Shown here one piece after another: positions 1 through 12,527 of a stretch of DNA of 64,000 nucleotides. The notes beneath the pieces are model-generated. The model was given only the letters and a program-made list of their open reading frames with translations, made no database searches and was not told the origin of the DNA. The translations under genes were made by a program, and so were the position numbers. Location: contig JAYKKR010000002.1 of the NCBI GenBank assembly GCA_036971615.1, positions 1,674,001 to 1,738,000 on the forward strand, given 5' to 3'. The first letter of the stretch is position 1, and every line of letters starts with the position of its first letter. The DNA is from Amyloporia xantha (taxonomy: Eukaryota; Basidiomycota; Agaricomycetes; Polyporales; Adustoporiaceae).

Positions 1-2094
1 GGGCAAAGGCTGGAAACGGTTCCAGAGTTACAAGGGTGAAGCTGCCCTACCGAAGGAAGCTGAAAGTCTTCGGGTGCGCGTTTTCAATGGTTTATGCCAG
101 TTTGAGTTCTTCACTGAATACAAAAATCAGATTTACGTTGACAAGAAAACGCAGACCATCATTCTTCCTATTCATGGGTTCGCTGTGCCGTTCCACATCA
201 ACACTATCAAGAATGTAAGCAAGAACGACGAAGGCGAGTTCACATACCTGCGCGTGAACTTCCAGACTCCTGGTCAGCTTGCAGGAAAGAAGGAGGACAC
301 AGTGAGCGTACTGCTATTCGTTTTGATACCCATTGTTGACCAATCAATATTCAGCCGTTCGAGGATCCCGATGCTACGTTCATTCGATCCATCACATATC
401 GCTCACCTGATGGTCATCGCTTTGATACCGTCTCGAAGCAGATTACGGATCTCAAGAAGGAGGTCAACAAGCGGGAGCAACAGAAGAAGGAAATGGCGGA
501 TGTCATCGAGCAAGATGTTCTCGTGGAGATCAAGGGTCGGCGACCGACTAAACTGCCGGAAGTTTTCGTAAGGCCTGCTTTAGACGGCAAGCGGCTACCG
601 GGCGAGGTGGAGATCCACCAGAACGGGTTGAGATATCAGTCTCCCATGGGCTCTCAGAAAATTGGTACGCATTTGGATATTGTTTGAAAGATTACTTATT
701 CACTTTCGCGCTGGACATTACAGACATTCTATTCAGCAATGTCAAACATCTATTCTTCCAGCCGTGTGATCACGAACTCCTCGTCATCATACATATCCAT
801 CTCAAGGCACCGATCATCATCGGGAAGAAAAAAGCACATGTACGTTTAGTCCTTATGTTCGCCATATTAGCGTTACACTGACTGTTCATAGGACGTGCAA
901 TTCTATCGAGAAGCTTCCGACGTCCAGTTCGATGAGACAGGCAACCGCAAGCGAAAGTACCGCTACGGCGACGAGGATGAACTCGAGTTGGAGCAGCAAG
1001 AGAGAAAGCGACGGCAAATATTGAACAAGGAATTCAAACTGTTCTCCGAGAAGATTGCAGAGGCATCTACAGCTTCAGTAAGCGCAATGCCTTAAAGTAA
1101 CCTGCATGGCTGATCTTCTTCTAGACTGGGGACACGCTCGAGCCTGACATTCCATTCCGCGAGCTTTCATTCGAGGGTGTTCCTTTCCGAACTAATGTTC
1201 GCTTGCAGCCAACAACAGAATGCCTCGTGCACCTGTCTGATCCACCATTCCTTGTCGTCACGCTTGGTGACATCGAGATTGCGTCCTTGGAACGTGTCCA
1301 GTTCGGATTGAAGCAGTTCGACATGGTTCTTATCTTCAAGGATTTCACGAAGACACCACTGCATATCAACTCGATACCAAGCGCTCAGTTGGATGACGTA
1401 AAGAACTGGCTTGAGTAAGTAGATATTCTCATTATGTTGAGGCTGAGCTCATCCCATCACAGTTCTGTGGACATACCGTTGAGCGAAGGGCCCGTGAATC
1501 TGAATTGGGGACCGATCATGAAGACCATCAACGAGGACCCGTACGAATTCTTCCAGCAGGGTGGCTGGAGCTTCCTCGGCGGTTCTCCTGGTGGAGAAGA
1601 GGTATTGCTCTCAATCGATTTTTGCCCGGATCTGCATTAATATTGCAATTGCAGAGTGACGCAGACGAGGGTTCAGACACGGAATCAGAGTTCGAGGCAG
1701 AAGTCGAAGTATCGGAAAGCTCTGAGAGTAGCGAAAGCGACTACGACGATGGCTCTGATGCAAGTGACGATGTGGGTAGTGGCTCTGATTTCGGCTCTGA
1801 CGAAAGCGAGGGTAAGTCTTGTGCAGTCCACTCTGATTCAACCGCTAACTCTGTCAATTTGTCAGGTGATGACTGGGACGAGTTAGAAAGGAAGGCTGCG
1901 AGGGGTAGGTGTCATTCATTGACAGAGGTAGGCTTAATTTACTCATCACGAATACGTGCACAGCGGACAAAAAGCGTGTCGAAGGCGTAAAGGGTCACGA
2001 ATCTGACGACTCTGATCGACCGAAGCAGAAGCAGAAACCGAAGCAGAAGCCGAAACAGAACGTAACCGCGAAGAGCAAGAACAAAAAGCGGTGA
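1..2094 (+). CDS. SPT16: FACT complex histone chaperone subunit Spt16, C-terminal part (5' end outside window)
   Basis: Spt16 is the large subunit of FACT, which handles H2A-H2B and H3-H4 during transcription and replication in the nucleus. The visible exons cover the end of the middle region and the C-terminus. Family-specific stretches include [16 protein letters not shown], the region with [20 protein letters not shown], and the tandem-PH part ending in [14 protein letters not shown] and [12 protein letters not shown]. This is followed by a long Glu/Asp/Ser-rich acidic tail (about 1,660-1,890) and a basic Lys/Gln repeat end. Small introns are placed at 74-130 and in several later positions; the last two introns cut the acidic tail. 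The stop codon ends at 2,094. The start lies before base 1, so the N-terminal aminopeptidase-like domain is missing here. The identification is secure; exact splice sites after base 300 are approximate. Confidence 0.95.
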
Positions 2095-4900
2095 AGTTCA
2101 CTTGCATGGCTTGGAGCGGTGGGTTGTTGGGTGGACTGCTGGTACTTGCTTTTTATGCTCTCGCGCTAATGTTCTGTAATTTACATTGTATCTCCCGTGC
2201 CTCGCTTGATGTTTTAGCAATTTATCTCACGTACTCGCATTACAGTAATTCATTCTCGATGTGAAGCAAAGAAGGTGCACTCAATTGCGGTTAATCCGCT
2301 TCCTTGTAGCTATACGAGATGAACAAAATGCAGTGACAGGTTGCTTCAGTCTTTAGTTGTGATGCCCAACGCTTCTCGCCAACGTTCACAAGTAGACTTG
2401 GCTGTGTGCCTTCGGCTAGTCTTATATCTATGATAAAGACACTGACAGCATCGACAGACCAGGCTTGGTAGACTGACGGTCAAAATGGGATGTGCCGTGT
2501 GGCCCTCAGGTCCTGGCAACTCGAACATTAAGATCGATGATCCCCGACTCAGCCCGCTGTCATTGTCTTAAGCTTGTCCACTTGAGCCGCACAGAAGTTC
2601 CGCAAGATAGTCTACACAAACGTATCTTGAATGGGATATACTTTGGCTAGCCACTGGGAGCAAGAAAACCAGGTCGATATCCGAAAGGACTGCACATGAC
2701 ATTCACGGGCGCCTTAAACGTCAACTTACTGTATCTCACCAGATCTCACCGCGATACGCACATATCCACCAGTACTAGTCCCTTGGCAGTATGATACTCA
2801 CACATATACTGCTAGCATGTCAAGATGATACCTTCGACTTTGGTTTGCTCACTTGAATTGATCTCAAGTATACTGGGAATCATCACCAGAAGGACCCTTG
2901 TCGCCCTTTACTAGTAGTACGGATGGTGAGGATCTCATCGCGTGGGTCCGAGCCTCCCGCCTCGTCCGAAGCCATGCGCCATAGGGGTTGGGAAAGGGTT
3001 GTTGTATATTCCGAGGTGGCGCTTCGCACGCCGCGGTATGAATTATACGAAATCTAGCGTCTGTGACAGAGGTTCGTGGATTTCTATTCATATGCAAGAT
3101 GTTAGGAATAATCACAAGAAACAGATCCTATCGGTTGTCCGGCCTGCCATTGAGCAGGTAGCCGTAACTCACTATGAACTACTTGTCGTCGTCTGGAGTG
3201 CATAGAAAGTATCCCAGTCACCAGTCGACCATGTCGGGGTGCATAAGCCGTCATGGTCCATGACATCAATAGTTCGCAGCAGAGATGCTTGCTTCGCTGT
3301 TTGTAGTTGTGAATCATGACAATATCCTAGGAATCTTCTTACGTTATCCTCTTATGTGAAATGGAAATTCGCGAGCTGATCTTCAATTATCTTGTCTAGA
3401 AAATAACACGGTGTGAATATTCAAAAAAACATAACTATCAACATATCATGAGGTCTGAGAGGGAGTATTTTTCAAGGACGATATCGCCATCGTATGTCAA
3501 TGTCCATCGTAGTCCTCCAGCTCATCGATATTGCGGACGGACGATATTTCGCTTGCCTATCCACACGAAGACTTAGCCAGAAAGAAGATTTTGCGCAACT
3601 GTCAAGGTGTCACCATCACGGGTGATAAATGGATATCTGGGTGTCCTCGCGCACGAGGTCCACAGTGGTAGGAAGATTGGGGATCCAAATCTTCCAATTG
3701 ACGGTAGAAGGAGCCATGGGTCAGTGGTTCAGACTCAGAATTATTTTGCACAGGAAAAGCTGTGCCAATGGAAGTATTCAAAGAGTGAAAATTTTACATC
3801 AAGAGCTAAGGATGTCTCCGAGCTAAGGATGTCTCACCATACTCTTCCCTCATGGCCCAGGAGAAGATGTAATCGCACGTTGCGCATGCATCGTAAATTG
3901 ACATCAACCACATAACCTCCGCGATCCGATGAAGGCCTTTCACGACAACATGCTATCAGTTGTGTGGAGGTATGATTGTACTGAGCAAATCGGACGAAAA
4001 AGGTGTGCAAAAAATCTGCAGTCTTCACTGTTATCCTCAGATTTGGCCGGGTGAGATTGCTCATCGCTTAGTTTCCAGGAAATTTTCAATAGCAGGTTCA
4101 CATATCATGCGCTATCGAGCTATGGCCAGTACTGGAAATCCGGTTGAGTCGTGTTCTAATTGATCACCTTTCTGGCGTTTGAAAAATTTACCTCAGGTGA
4201 TCCGTTTTCATCACCTTTTGTCATTGTAAAGCACTGACGGATGGCACCTATCATGCATGATCTCACTTGTAGGTCCCCAAGACAGATTATGCTGATGCCA
4301 AACATTTGTGCACTGTCAACAGGTGTCTGTTATATTGGAATACTCCACTAATTTCAAGACACGGCAACTCTACAATGGCATAGAACCAGCGAATCAGTAC
4401 GTATCCGGTCCTTTGAAATGGCCTTGCCAAACAGAAATGTTCGGGCCGACGCATATCCCGAATGGTCGGATCCTGCTGCTTGCGGAATGACGGGGGCGGA
4501 TCAATCAATAAGGTATACGCGCGAATTCTGAGGCGTGAGATAAAGCGATACCTCTAACGCTCTGACGCAAATAAACGGGTGCGTGAGAGGACACTTTGAC
4601 TGGCTGTCCGAGTATACTGATCATTTCCGCCAACATGTTCTCCCCGTCAAGAGACTACCTTTGATAATGCTGTATCTGACTAGGGGTTCTTTGTGAGTAT
4701 TTGCCTAGCGTTCGTCCTGAATTTCGTTACCCGAGAACACAACTTATGCAGCTAGCAGGATCTTCATCACCATCACAAATGTGTCGGATATCCTGCTATT
4801 CCCTTCGCCAAAAAAATATCATTCGGGAAGGAATGCCATTAATGTGATAGCAGACTACCTGTGATATGCAGCCCGGTATTTTCTAATCAAGTCGAGCGGC
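2095..4900. other. Intergenic stretch, no supported gene
   Basis: I found no reading frame here with recognisable protein character on either strand; the short open frames overlap one another and have no consistent exon chain. A 16-bp direct duplication (gagctaaggatgtctc, 17-bp period) occurs at 3,803-3,835. The first part is the SPT16 3' flank. Confidence 0.5.
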
Positions 4901-4908
4901 TTACATTC

Positions 4909-4943
4909 TATATATTGAATGTCTTGGTTGACACATAAAAAGG
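4909..4943 (+). promoter_or_regulatory. Probable TATA-type core promoter of the 5,042 gene
   Basis: A TATATATT-like stretch at about 4,909 and CATAAAAAGG at 4,934-4,943 lie about 100-130 bp before the ATG at 5,042. They are followed by a CT-rich leader (ccctctctgtctctg), which is typical of strong fungal promoters. This is sequence inspection only. Confidence 0.4.
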
Positions 4944-5041
4944 CGCACTCTGGTACCTAGCCCTCTCTGTCTCTGATCAGCCTGCTCCTGAGTCCTTTTC
5001 TTAGGGTCTACATTCTCAATAGTTCCCATCCTTGCATCAGT

Positions 5042-5802
5042 ATGCCTTTATATTTTAACCCCCAAGTAAATCACACCGGTGCCTCGCGCCACAGATTTCC
5101 CTCCTCAGCACGCATGAGCGCTGATAGTTCAATTGCTGGTGCTCTTGTTGTCCCGCAGGTACAGTCCTTGTTCTATAATATCTGCCACAACCTTTTCAGC
5201 GTTAATGGAGCAGATTCATCAGCGTTTAAGTGTCCATCAACCACTCTATCAGTCGGTCCAGAATCCCATTGCGCCGATAGTCCTCACACAATACCGCTTT
5301 CAAGGAGCGGCGACTCACGGCGTCGAGCTCCGTACTGACAAGAACTACCTGGCTGGCTTGGAGTATGCAAACGCACCTGCCTTTGGGAATATGGAAGGCG
5401 TCAAAGCCTCCATACGGGTGCAGGTATGTCCTATGTTCTTGACGGAAGCCCGCCAAGTTAATGATGAGGTTGACACAGTGGCCGGGCTATCCACCCTACA
5501 CGCGGCAGGTCATGATCAGAGATTCGACCAGGGATGTCAAACCTATCACCGTTGCGAAGTCAGTGCAGGTGATTGCTCGTGAAATGCAGCTGATGATAGG
5601 CGTGAGTAAATAGTTTTGGAAACATTCAAGTGGTTGATCTGTGTCCCAGCAACTCACTCACGTAGAGTGCACCATGCCAGAGTGGAGGCTAGGATCAGGT
5701 TTCATTCAATTGCATCAGATCATCTTGGTGCGAGTGGTGCAAGTGTCAAGAGGGAGTTTCCAGCCAATATTCGACGTTTTAAGGATGCCGATCCGTCGAT
5801 GA
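5042..5802 (+). CDS. Unknown conserved-looking fungal protein, four exons, 201 aa
   Basis: I do not recognise a named family. A clean gene model exists: exons 5,042-5,158, 5,211-5,423, 5,479-5,601 and 5,650-5,802, separated by introns of 52, 55 and 48 nt, all phase 0 with GT-AG ends. The product has 201 residues. The third exon begins WPGYPPYTRQVMIRD and then PITVAKSVQVIAREMQ. The fourth contains PEWRLGSG followed by a short hydrophobic, VRVVQVSRGSFQP-type segment. The WPGY...PIT.AK arrangement reminds me of small basidiomycete proteins of unknown function that occur in many copies, but this is memory, not a search. There is no signal peptide or clear membrane segment. A TATA-like promoter lies just upstream. 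The longest single open frame here (5,133-5,582) reads through introns and is not the product. Confidence 0.6.
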
Positions 5803-6172
5803 TCGAGGACAGTCATATCCAAAAATTCCCAAAACAGCACATTGACGTGCTTGTAAGATATATATGATGCGAAGTAGGATATGATAATGACAAATGTACA
5901 TTATCATTGCCTACTATGTAACTTGGCATAGTGGGTAGATTGTCTGATCGCAACGATCCTACCTATGACAGTGATATGTCACTGACCAGAGAATGCACTT
6001 ACTACTGGGATGAGCATATCAAAGACCGTCGAGAGGGATGCTGACGACATAACCACGCTAGTTCGACTAGCATCATAATTACATTCAAGGAACTTAGAGA
6101 GCACTTTGAAACCATGCCCCGAAGAACTTCAGGATGTCAGCGGGGACTTCCAGATCAAAGAGATGTCGCTCG
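5803..6172. other. Intergenic 3'-3' region
   Basis: This is 370 bp between two convergent genes. I see nothing beyond the two 3' ends. Confidence 0.4.
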
Positions 6173-9100
6173 TTAAAGTGACGCCCCGCCGATCATGGAT
6201 CTCCTCCACTTCGACGTCAGTTCATCAACCTTGAGCACTACACCTGCTGCCGCCCTTCTCAGTTTGATCTCGTGCATGCCACCTTCGCCCGTTGCCCTCA
6301 TACCCTTGTCCAAATCAGAAAAAGCCTTCCTAGCCCACTCGCCAACACCGAGGAAAAGGGCGGTGTGTTCGAGCCCCAGCAAACGCCCATCATCGAGATC
6401 CAGACATCCATCAAGCACAATGAGTGCAAGCTCCAGCGCGGCCGTTAAAACTGAGGCCTCTTTGCCCTGCCGTTTATCTCCCTTTCCGTGAGTATCTGTG
6501 TCTCTTACAAGATCGCCGTCCTCATCTTCCCCCTCTGCCAAGGTGACAGGTCGGGTGCCGATCGTCATCGCAAGCTCAAGCGCATCTGGGCCAATGATCG
6601 CTAACCACTCCTTCGCATTTCTTGCTGCGTGTACCAGGACAGCGAGCGTAGACAGGAAACGTGCAAGCACCACAGCGTTGAGCACGAGACCCGTTCCTGC
6701 ACCGCGATATTGATGCAGCGCCGGCTGATGCATGCTGCGTGTTTCGCGTGCTTGTTCGTCGCGCAGGAACAACCAGAAGCGGTTGATTAGAGGGCAGATA
6801 AAATGCTCTGCTGCGACCTCAGTAAACGTCGTCATTTTCGGTAGGTGACCTGCCGGCTGGTGGGATAGAGACGAAGCACCTGGAGTGATTTCGGACACTT
6901 TGGCAGGTTTACGGATGCGTAGTCGTCGCTCTCGTACGATCTCGGGCACCTTATCAGCAGTGGCGTCCGTGCCCTTGTCGATTGCCTCGCGGCTAATTCC
7001 TTCAAGCAAATGCTGCACAGGATTGCTAGCGTGATCGTAGTCCCCACTGGTAATATACTTCTTGTGCAGAGCACGCGGCAGTCGTTTGCTAGGAAAGGCA
7101 ACGCGATCCGCTGAGGTAGTTGACAGAGTCGACGAAGGTGGGAGCGGGAGCGATGCGAGTTCGCAAGCTCCCAACGCGAGCGCATTTAGTATGACATATC
7201 GCTGATCAGTCGAGTACTGGTTTCTGAAGAATTCCTCGATGAGAGACCTGACAAACCGGGAAAGAAATAACGTCAGTATGAATAGACAATGCACGCCGTG
7301 ACTGGGAAGACGTACGGAGCCGCTTTGTGAGGACAGCACGCTACGAGAGCATTCAACGCAGCTTGCCGCTTCTCGTCAAACTTTGCAATGTCGTAACTAT
7401 CCTGTAGACCAAGGAACCCGTGCACCAGGTTGACCGCATTTTCCTCTGCAAACGACAACCATTAATCATGCCGACAAGTCCGTTGGCTATGAGCGACTCA
7501 CCCAGCTCCGTCCCGTACCATCGCTTCCTTCGTATCAGCTCTTCCGCAACATCAAGCGCGACCTCATGTTTCCGAGCCTCCATGTCCTCCTGCTCCGTCC
7601 GCAAGCCAGATGTACTACGGACCATCTCCCCAAGTTGTGCAAGATACACCGGGCGAGAGATTTTCTTCTGTCCAACGCGGAGCGTCGGATCCTTCTCGAT
7701 CTCGGCAAGCTCGGATGGAGTAGGTGAGGCTGAGCGGGAGGAGGATGGAGGCGATGCATAGCCCGTCAGGGAATCATCCGAATCGTAACCGGCATCCTGC
7801 ATGACAGGCCTCGTTGGCTGTGGTGGCATAGGCTGGTCACTTGAGACCTCAGATGAGATGCTGATGTCTGCCTCGATCCCCCCGTTGGATTCGTCGGCTA
7901 TGTCAACTACAGCTTCGATATTTGCATCGGCGTCGCGCTCACGAACAAGTTGCCTCAACTTCCGGCACCAATCCTTGCCTTGATCGTCGCCCTCCCAGTC
8001 TCCAAAGTCAAGCTTCTTACCCGCGCCACGGGCGACCTCTTCCGCGACCAACATGCCACAGCGGCGCACCGCTGGGTCGAGGTGGGAGATGTATTTTGAG
8101 ATGCCGGTGATAAAGGGAGGGGAGAGGGCCAGTTTCTGGAGGGTGGAAGTGGCAGGACGGAAGGAAAAGAGAACCAAGAGGAGGAGGGATGTAAGATCTG
8201 ATGAACAATCAGAAACACTCGTTAAACAAAACAGCCCAGTAAGACGTACAGCGGTGTCGTGATAAAAGAGAATGTGAGACGTGTTCTGGAGTAGTCCACA
8301 TATCGACGACTCTAGATAATACGGCTTCCAAAGCTACACATCGTTGAATATTAGTTTCTAAAATTTCAAGGCAGAGTTGAATAAGTACCTTCCGTGTCTG
8401 TCCTGTCTGTTTCAGCTCCGGCAGCCCAGCACGCAAATATCCGCGCATGACCTTCACTCCAATCTCGTCCCAGTGCAACCGCGCTGAAACAATCCAGAAG
8501 CTCTCCATTATCCTTATCGAACCTCCCCACTAGGCCTCTTAGCAATTGAGCCTCGCGTTTCACCAAAGCTCGCGCATGAGCGGACGGGTCGAGATCTGGC
8601 GGGATGTCCACAAGTGATGCAAAGAGCGACGTGATAACCGACTGAAGGACGAGAATCGAGGGGAGGGAAGATAAAATTGTATGCCAGAAATTCGTGTACG
8701 ACATGTCATTAGAGGAAATGCGGGCACGAATCATAGGGAGCGTCGCTTCGAAGAACGACGGTTGTGAAGGAGTGACAGGCCGAAATGGGCTGAAGACACC
8801 AATATTGACCAGTTTGGTGATCAGATATGTCATAGACGATATATTCTCTGCAGGAAATTATCAGAATGAATCATCACATGCGTTAGGCAAGTACGAACCT
8901 CTGGATGGATTCGCTGCCAGTGTCTTCAACAGACTCTCGCACCATACACTGACATTGCTATAGTATGTGCCCTGCTCCAGAACTGGAGGTATGTGTCCTG
9001 TTCCTCCCAAGAAATTCGCCACTTTGCCTGGAATTGCTGCTACATTGCGAACACAATCTTCCCAAGTGACTTCTTGTTTACCAGATATATCCTTACTACC

Positions 9101-9562
9101 ACTTTTGTGGACCACTGAATGCAATACATCTATTGGATATGCATTGATAAGTTTGACTAACAGGCGAACAGATGATTCTGACAGAGGCGAGGACAGAATG
9201 CTCGAGTACGCAAGCACTGCGACTTGACCAGCGGCGGGAGAAGCAAACGAGATAGAGTCTGGGCAGAAGAACTGCTCAACTAGTATCTGAGCGTCCTCTT
9301 CAGTGAGAACAGGTTCCCATGTGGGTATGATATGTTCCAGGAGAGCTCGCTGTAGTGGAGGGATGTGTCGAGGGATGCTAAAGCAGTCGCGGGATAAGGG
9401 GGACACATTGTATTGCCTGAAACGCGGAGGAAGCAGGCCTACACAGTCAAGGGGGCCACTGAGCAGCTGCAACAAAGTGTTGGTGTCCGGAATCGGGGTC
9501 TGCAAACGAGTTATAACATCTCTGATTTGGGCGAGAGCGGTATCCATATATTCTGCGGACAT
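6173..9562 (-). CDS. TEL2: Telomere length regulation / checkpoint protein Tel2 (TELO2, Clk2 family)
   Basis: Tel2 forms the TTT complex with Tti1 and Tti2 and acts with Hsp90 to fold PIKK kinases (TOR, ATM, ATR). The strongest evidence is the conserved C-terminal domain region, where the product reads RYVILNALALGACELASL, then LPRALHKKYI, then FICPLINRFWLFLRDEQ. An acidic linker precedes it, with GYDSDDSLTGY and RPVYLAQLGEM. The N-terminal two thirds are helical and weakly conserved, as in the family. Several introns interrupt the gene, for example near 7,270-7,320, 7,440-7,500, 8,200-8,270 and 8,850-8,900. I chose ATG 9,562 (MSAEYMDTALAQ); the frame opens slightly upstream with no ATG. The stop TAA is at 6,173-6,175. 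It shares a roughly 330-bp divergent promoter with the D-lactate dehydrogenase gene. Confidence 0.85.
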
Positions 9563-9889
9563 CGCTTTCACCTCAAGACAATTCTGGTGTCAGTCAAGAC
9601 GAGCAGTTTTGTGGCAGTTGTGTGTATAGCTCAACTTGTTAAGATGAGAGGTGCACGGGTTTCCCGAGAACCAATTTCAAGTCGTCTTGAGGGAGTGGCG
9701 CGTGACCCCGACGCGTTCCCGCCGGTTCACGACAAGGGCGTGACACGGTACTCTCGACTCGGCATGGATGATGAGGGGTAGTAGCAGGAAATACATATCT
9801 TCACTCCACCCTTTCGTGTCATTCACGACTTAATTCACGACAGTTACTGCTGAGGCTACTCCTTCTGTGCTACTGACTTCCTACCCATC
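9563..9889. promoter_or_regulatory. Divergent promoter between TEL2 and D-lactate dehydrogenase
   Basis: These 327 bp separate two divergently oriented start codons and must hold both promoters. No clear TATA box is visible. There is a repeated cattcacgactta / attcacgac pattern near 9,822-9,840. Confidence 0.4.
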
Positions 9890-12434
9890 ATGCTGAGAGC
9901 AACGCGCTGTATTGCTCGTCCAACATTCGGATGCTCTTCGAAACCTGCTTCATATAGATTACCACACCTGAGTAGACATAGCGGTCCGGGTTCGTCAGGC
10001 CGCTGTCTCTCATCTGGCGCCCCATCCAAGTCCAGCTCTGGCAACTACAACGGTTTGCAGGGCTTCGTGGTAGGCGCAGGTCTAGCAGCCGTGCTTGGGT
10101 ATTACCTGCAGGAGCAGACCACGGTCAACCTGGACGGTGCCAACATTGGGCACGGTACCGGTGACAGCGTCAAACCACAGCAAGCATCGAAGACAACCCG
10201 CGGTCAGGCGCTCCCAGAACCGCCTAGTTCATCCCAGTATGCGACCAAGGAGGAGATTCAGCAGGCCATTGCTGAGCTGCGTGAGGCCCTAGCCCGCGAG
10301 GACGCCGTCAGCACAGAGCCGGACGTGCTGAGCACTTACGGCCATTCTGACAACACGTACCACCCCACGTCTCCGCACTCGGTCGTCGTGCATCCCCTCA
10401 GCACAGAAGATGTCGTGAAGATCGTAAATATTGCACGAAAGTACCGAGTTCCGATTGTGCCATACAGTGGCGCGACAAGTCTGGAAGGTCATTTCTCCGG
10501 GGTGCGATATACATTGTCCCAAGGTCATATATAGGAAGTCTGATGAGTGCTGACCGCTCTGCTGAAGTATCCTTCGGGCGATATCTGCGTGGACATGTCT
10601 GGAATGGACAAAATTCTGGAAATCCATGGTGGGTTCACAAATTACACAGCATTATAGGTCGATTTTGTCTGACTGTGTCTTACAGAGGGTGACGGTGATC
10701 TTGTCTGCCAATCTGGCGTGAGGTGGGAAGACATCAACGAGACCCTGAAAGAAAAAGGGATCCCCTTATTCTTTCCAGTAAGCAAATACGCGTGCACAAA
10801 CGCCGTGAGGAGCATATTCTGACATTTTTACAGCTTGACCCAGGCCCTGGCGCAGTAAGCTTTTGAACCCAATGTACATAGATGTTTGCTCCTAACTGAG
10901 TCGTGCACTTCCTTAGACCATTGGAGGCATGATCGGCACAGGCTGTTCAGGAAGTTAGTATCCTATTGAGCAGCTGTGTTCATATGTGCAAATATTGATC
11001 ATCCTCTCTCGTCATAGCTAATGCTGTCCGATACGGCACGGCAAAAGGCGAATGGTTCTTGAACGTCGTACGTATCTTCACCTCACAAATGTGATGTCGT
11101 TCCAACCTTGACCTGTTCAATACGGGAAGACCGCAGTACTCCCCAATGGCAAGGTCATCAAGACACGACGGAGAGCACGCAAGTCATCTGCGGGCTTTGA
11201 TCTTACCAAAATATTCATTGGGGCGGAGGGCACGCTTGGTATCGTTACAGAAGGTACAGTTGCTTATTCGTGAAGCATCGTGATGAGCGGTGCTCATTGA
11301 TTTGTGTCACTCATCAACTGAGCAGCTACACTGCGTTTGGCCCCTCTCATGCCCACCAAGGTCGCGATGGCGCAATTCCCGGACGTTTCACATGCTGTTG
11401 ATGCAGTCCAGGAGATCCTCAACAGCCCGCACGGGCCCCACCTTCGTATGCTTTTCGAACCTGCGGTGTGACTTCTAGCATCTTACGCTTTGCAACATAG
11501 AATGTGTCGAGCTTCTCGATGACCACAGTAAGAGGTTCCTTCCTAAGCCAGCCTTCTCATGACCAACACCCTCCACAGTGATGGCCGCTATCAATGCTGC
11601 AGGCGAGGTCGGGAGAAAACTGCCCATCAGTGACACACTGTTCTTCAAGATACAGGGTAATGAGGCGGCCATCAGCTCCACCGCAAGTGCCGTGCAGGAG
11701 ACTGTATCGCGGCACGGAAGCACACGCTTCGAGTTCGCACAGACGGACGAGGAGGCCGCGGAGCTGTGGGAGAGTCGTAAGTATGCCCTCATCAGCACCA
11801 TCGGAAGTGTCCCCGGTGCGCGGTGTTGGACCACAGATGTATGGTGAGGTTGCTCTACACTGCCGTTGTTGTGAAAATGTGCTGAGTCGTATTTCCTAGC
11901 GTACCACCGTCTAAATTGCCGCAGCTCGTGTCTGAAACGAAGAAGGATCTTGCGGACAACAAGCTCCAATCGACGATCGTTGGGCACGTCGGAGATGGTG
12001 CGTATCGTGCTACGACATTCTAGGTAACATGCTGACTCTAAATCTGTAGGTAACTTCCATGCCCTGATCCTATTCAAGGATGACAAGGAATTGGAGAAGG
12101 TGAGCGATGCCGTGCACCGGTTGGTACATCGTGCGATCAGGATGGACGGTACATGTGAGTGTTCATTCAAGTATGCTTGGGCGCATGGAACTAAGGGGGA
12201 TGCTAATCCAGGCACGGGTGAACATGGCGTCGGTGTCGGAAAGAAGGAATATCTGGTCGACGAGCTCGGTGAGGACACAGTGGAATTGATGAAGACCATC
12301 AAACGGGCGATCGACCCATTAAATATCCTCAACCCAAGCAAGGTGAGTTCGCAGAGAGTTATGCGGACCACGGGCTGATCCGACGCTATTTTCAGCTGTA
12401 TCCTGATACCGTGAAGAAGGACACGAAGCAATAG
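9890..12434 (+). CDS. DLD1: Mitochondrial D-lactate dehydrogenase (cytochrome), FAD-dependent
   Basis: This enzyme oxidises D-lactate to pyruvate and passes electrons to cytochrome c; it belongs to the FAD-binding oxidoreductase/transferase (PCMH) family. The N-terminus (MLRATRCIARPTFG...) is rich in Arg/Ser and looks like a mitochondrial presequence. It is followed by a hydrophobic segment (FVVGAGLAAVLGYYL), the inner-membrane anchor seen in yeast Dld1. Family motifs in order are HPTSPHSVVVHPLSTEDVV, VPIVPYSGATSLEGHFSG, DLVCQSGVRWEDIN, GTGCSG, NAVRYGT, GAEGTLGIVTE and, near the C-terminus, TGEHGVGVGKKEYL with AIDPLNILNPSK. There are many short introns, especially between 10,520 and 11,590. 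The stop TAG is at 12,432-12,434. Long antisense frames over this gene are shadows. Confidence 0.93.
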
Positions 12435-12527
12435 TGATTGATGAACCCCTCACCGGCGTGACTTAACTCAGCCCGTCCACACAGTCGACAGTACAACTTA
12501 AGCACAGTTTACATAATGATGGACATA

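Noticed and set aside
3600..4060. Frames with YLGVLAH-type text recalling hAT transposase remnants
   Set aside because: The similarity is only a few residues and no other hAT motif lies nearby.
11475..12431. 318-codon minus-strand open frame
   Set aside because: It lies antisense to exons of D-lactate dehydrogenase that carry clear family motifs; it is a shadow.
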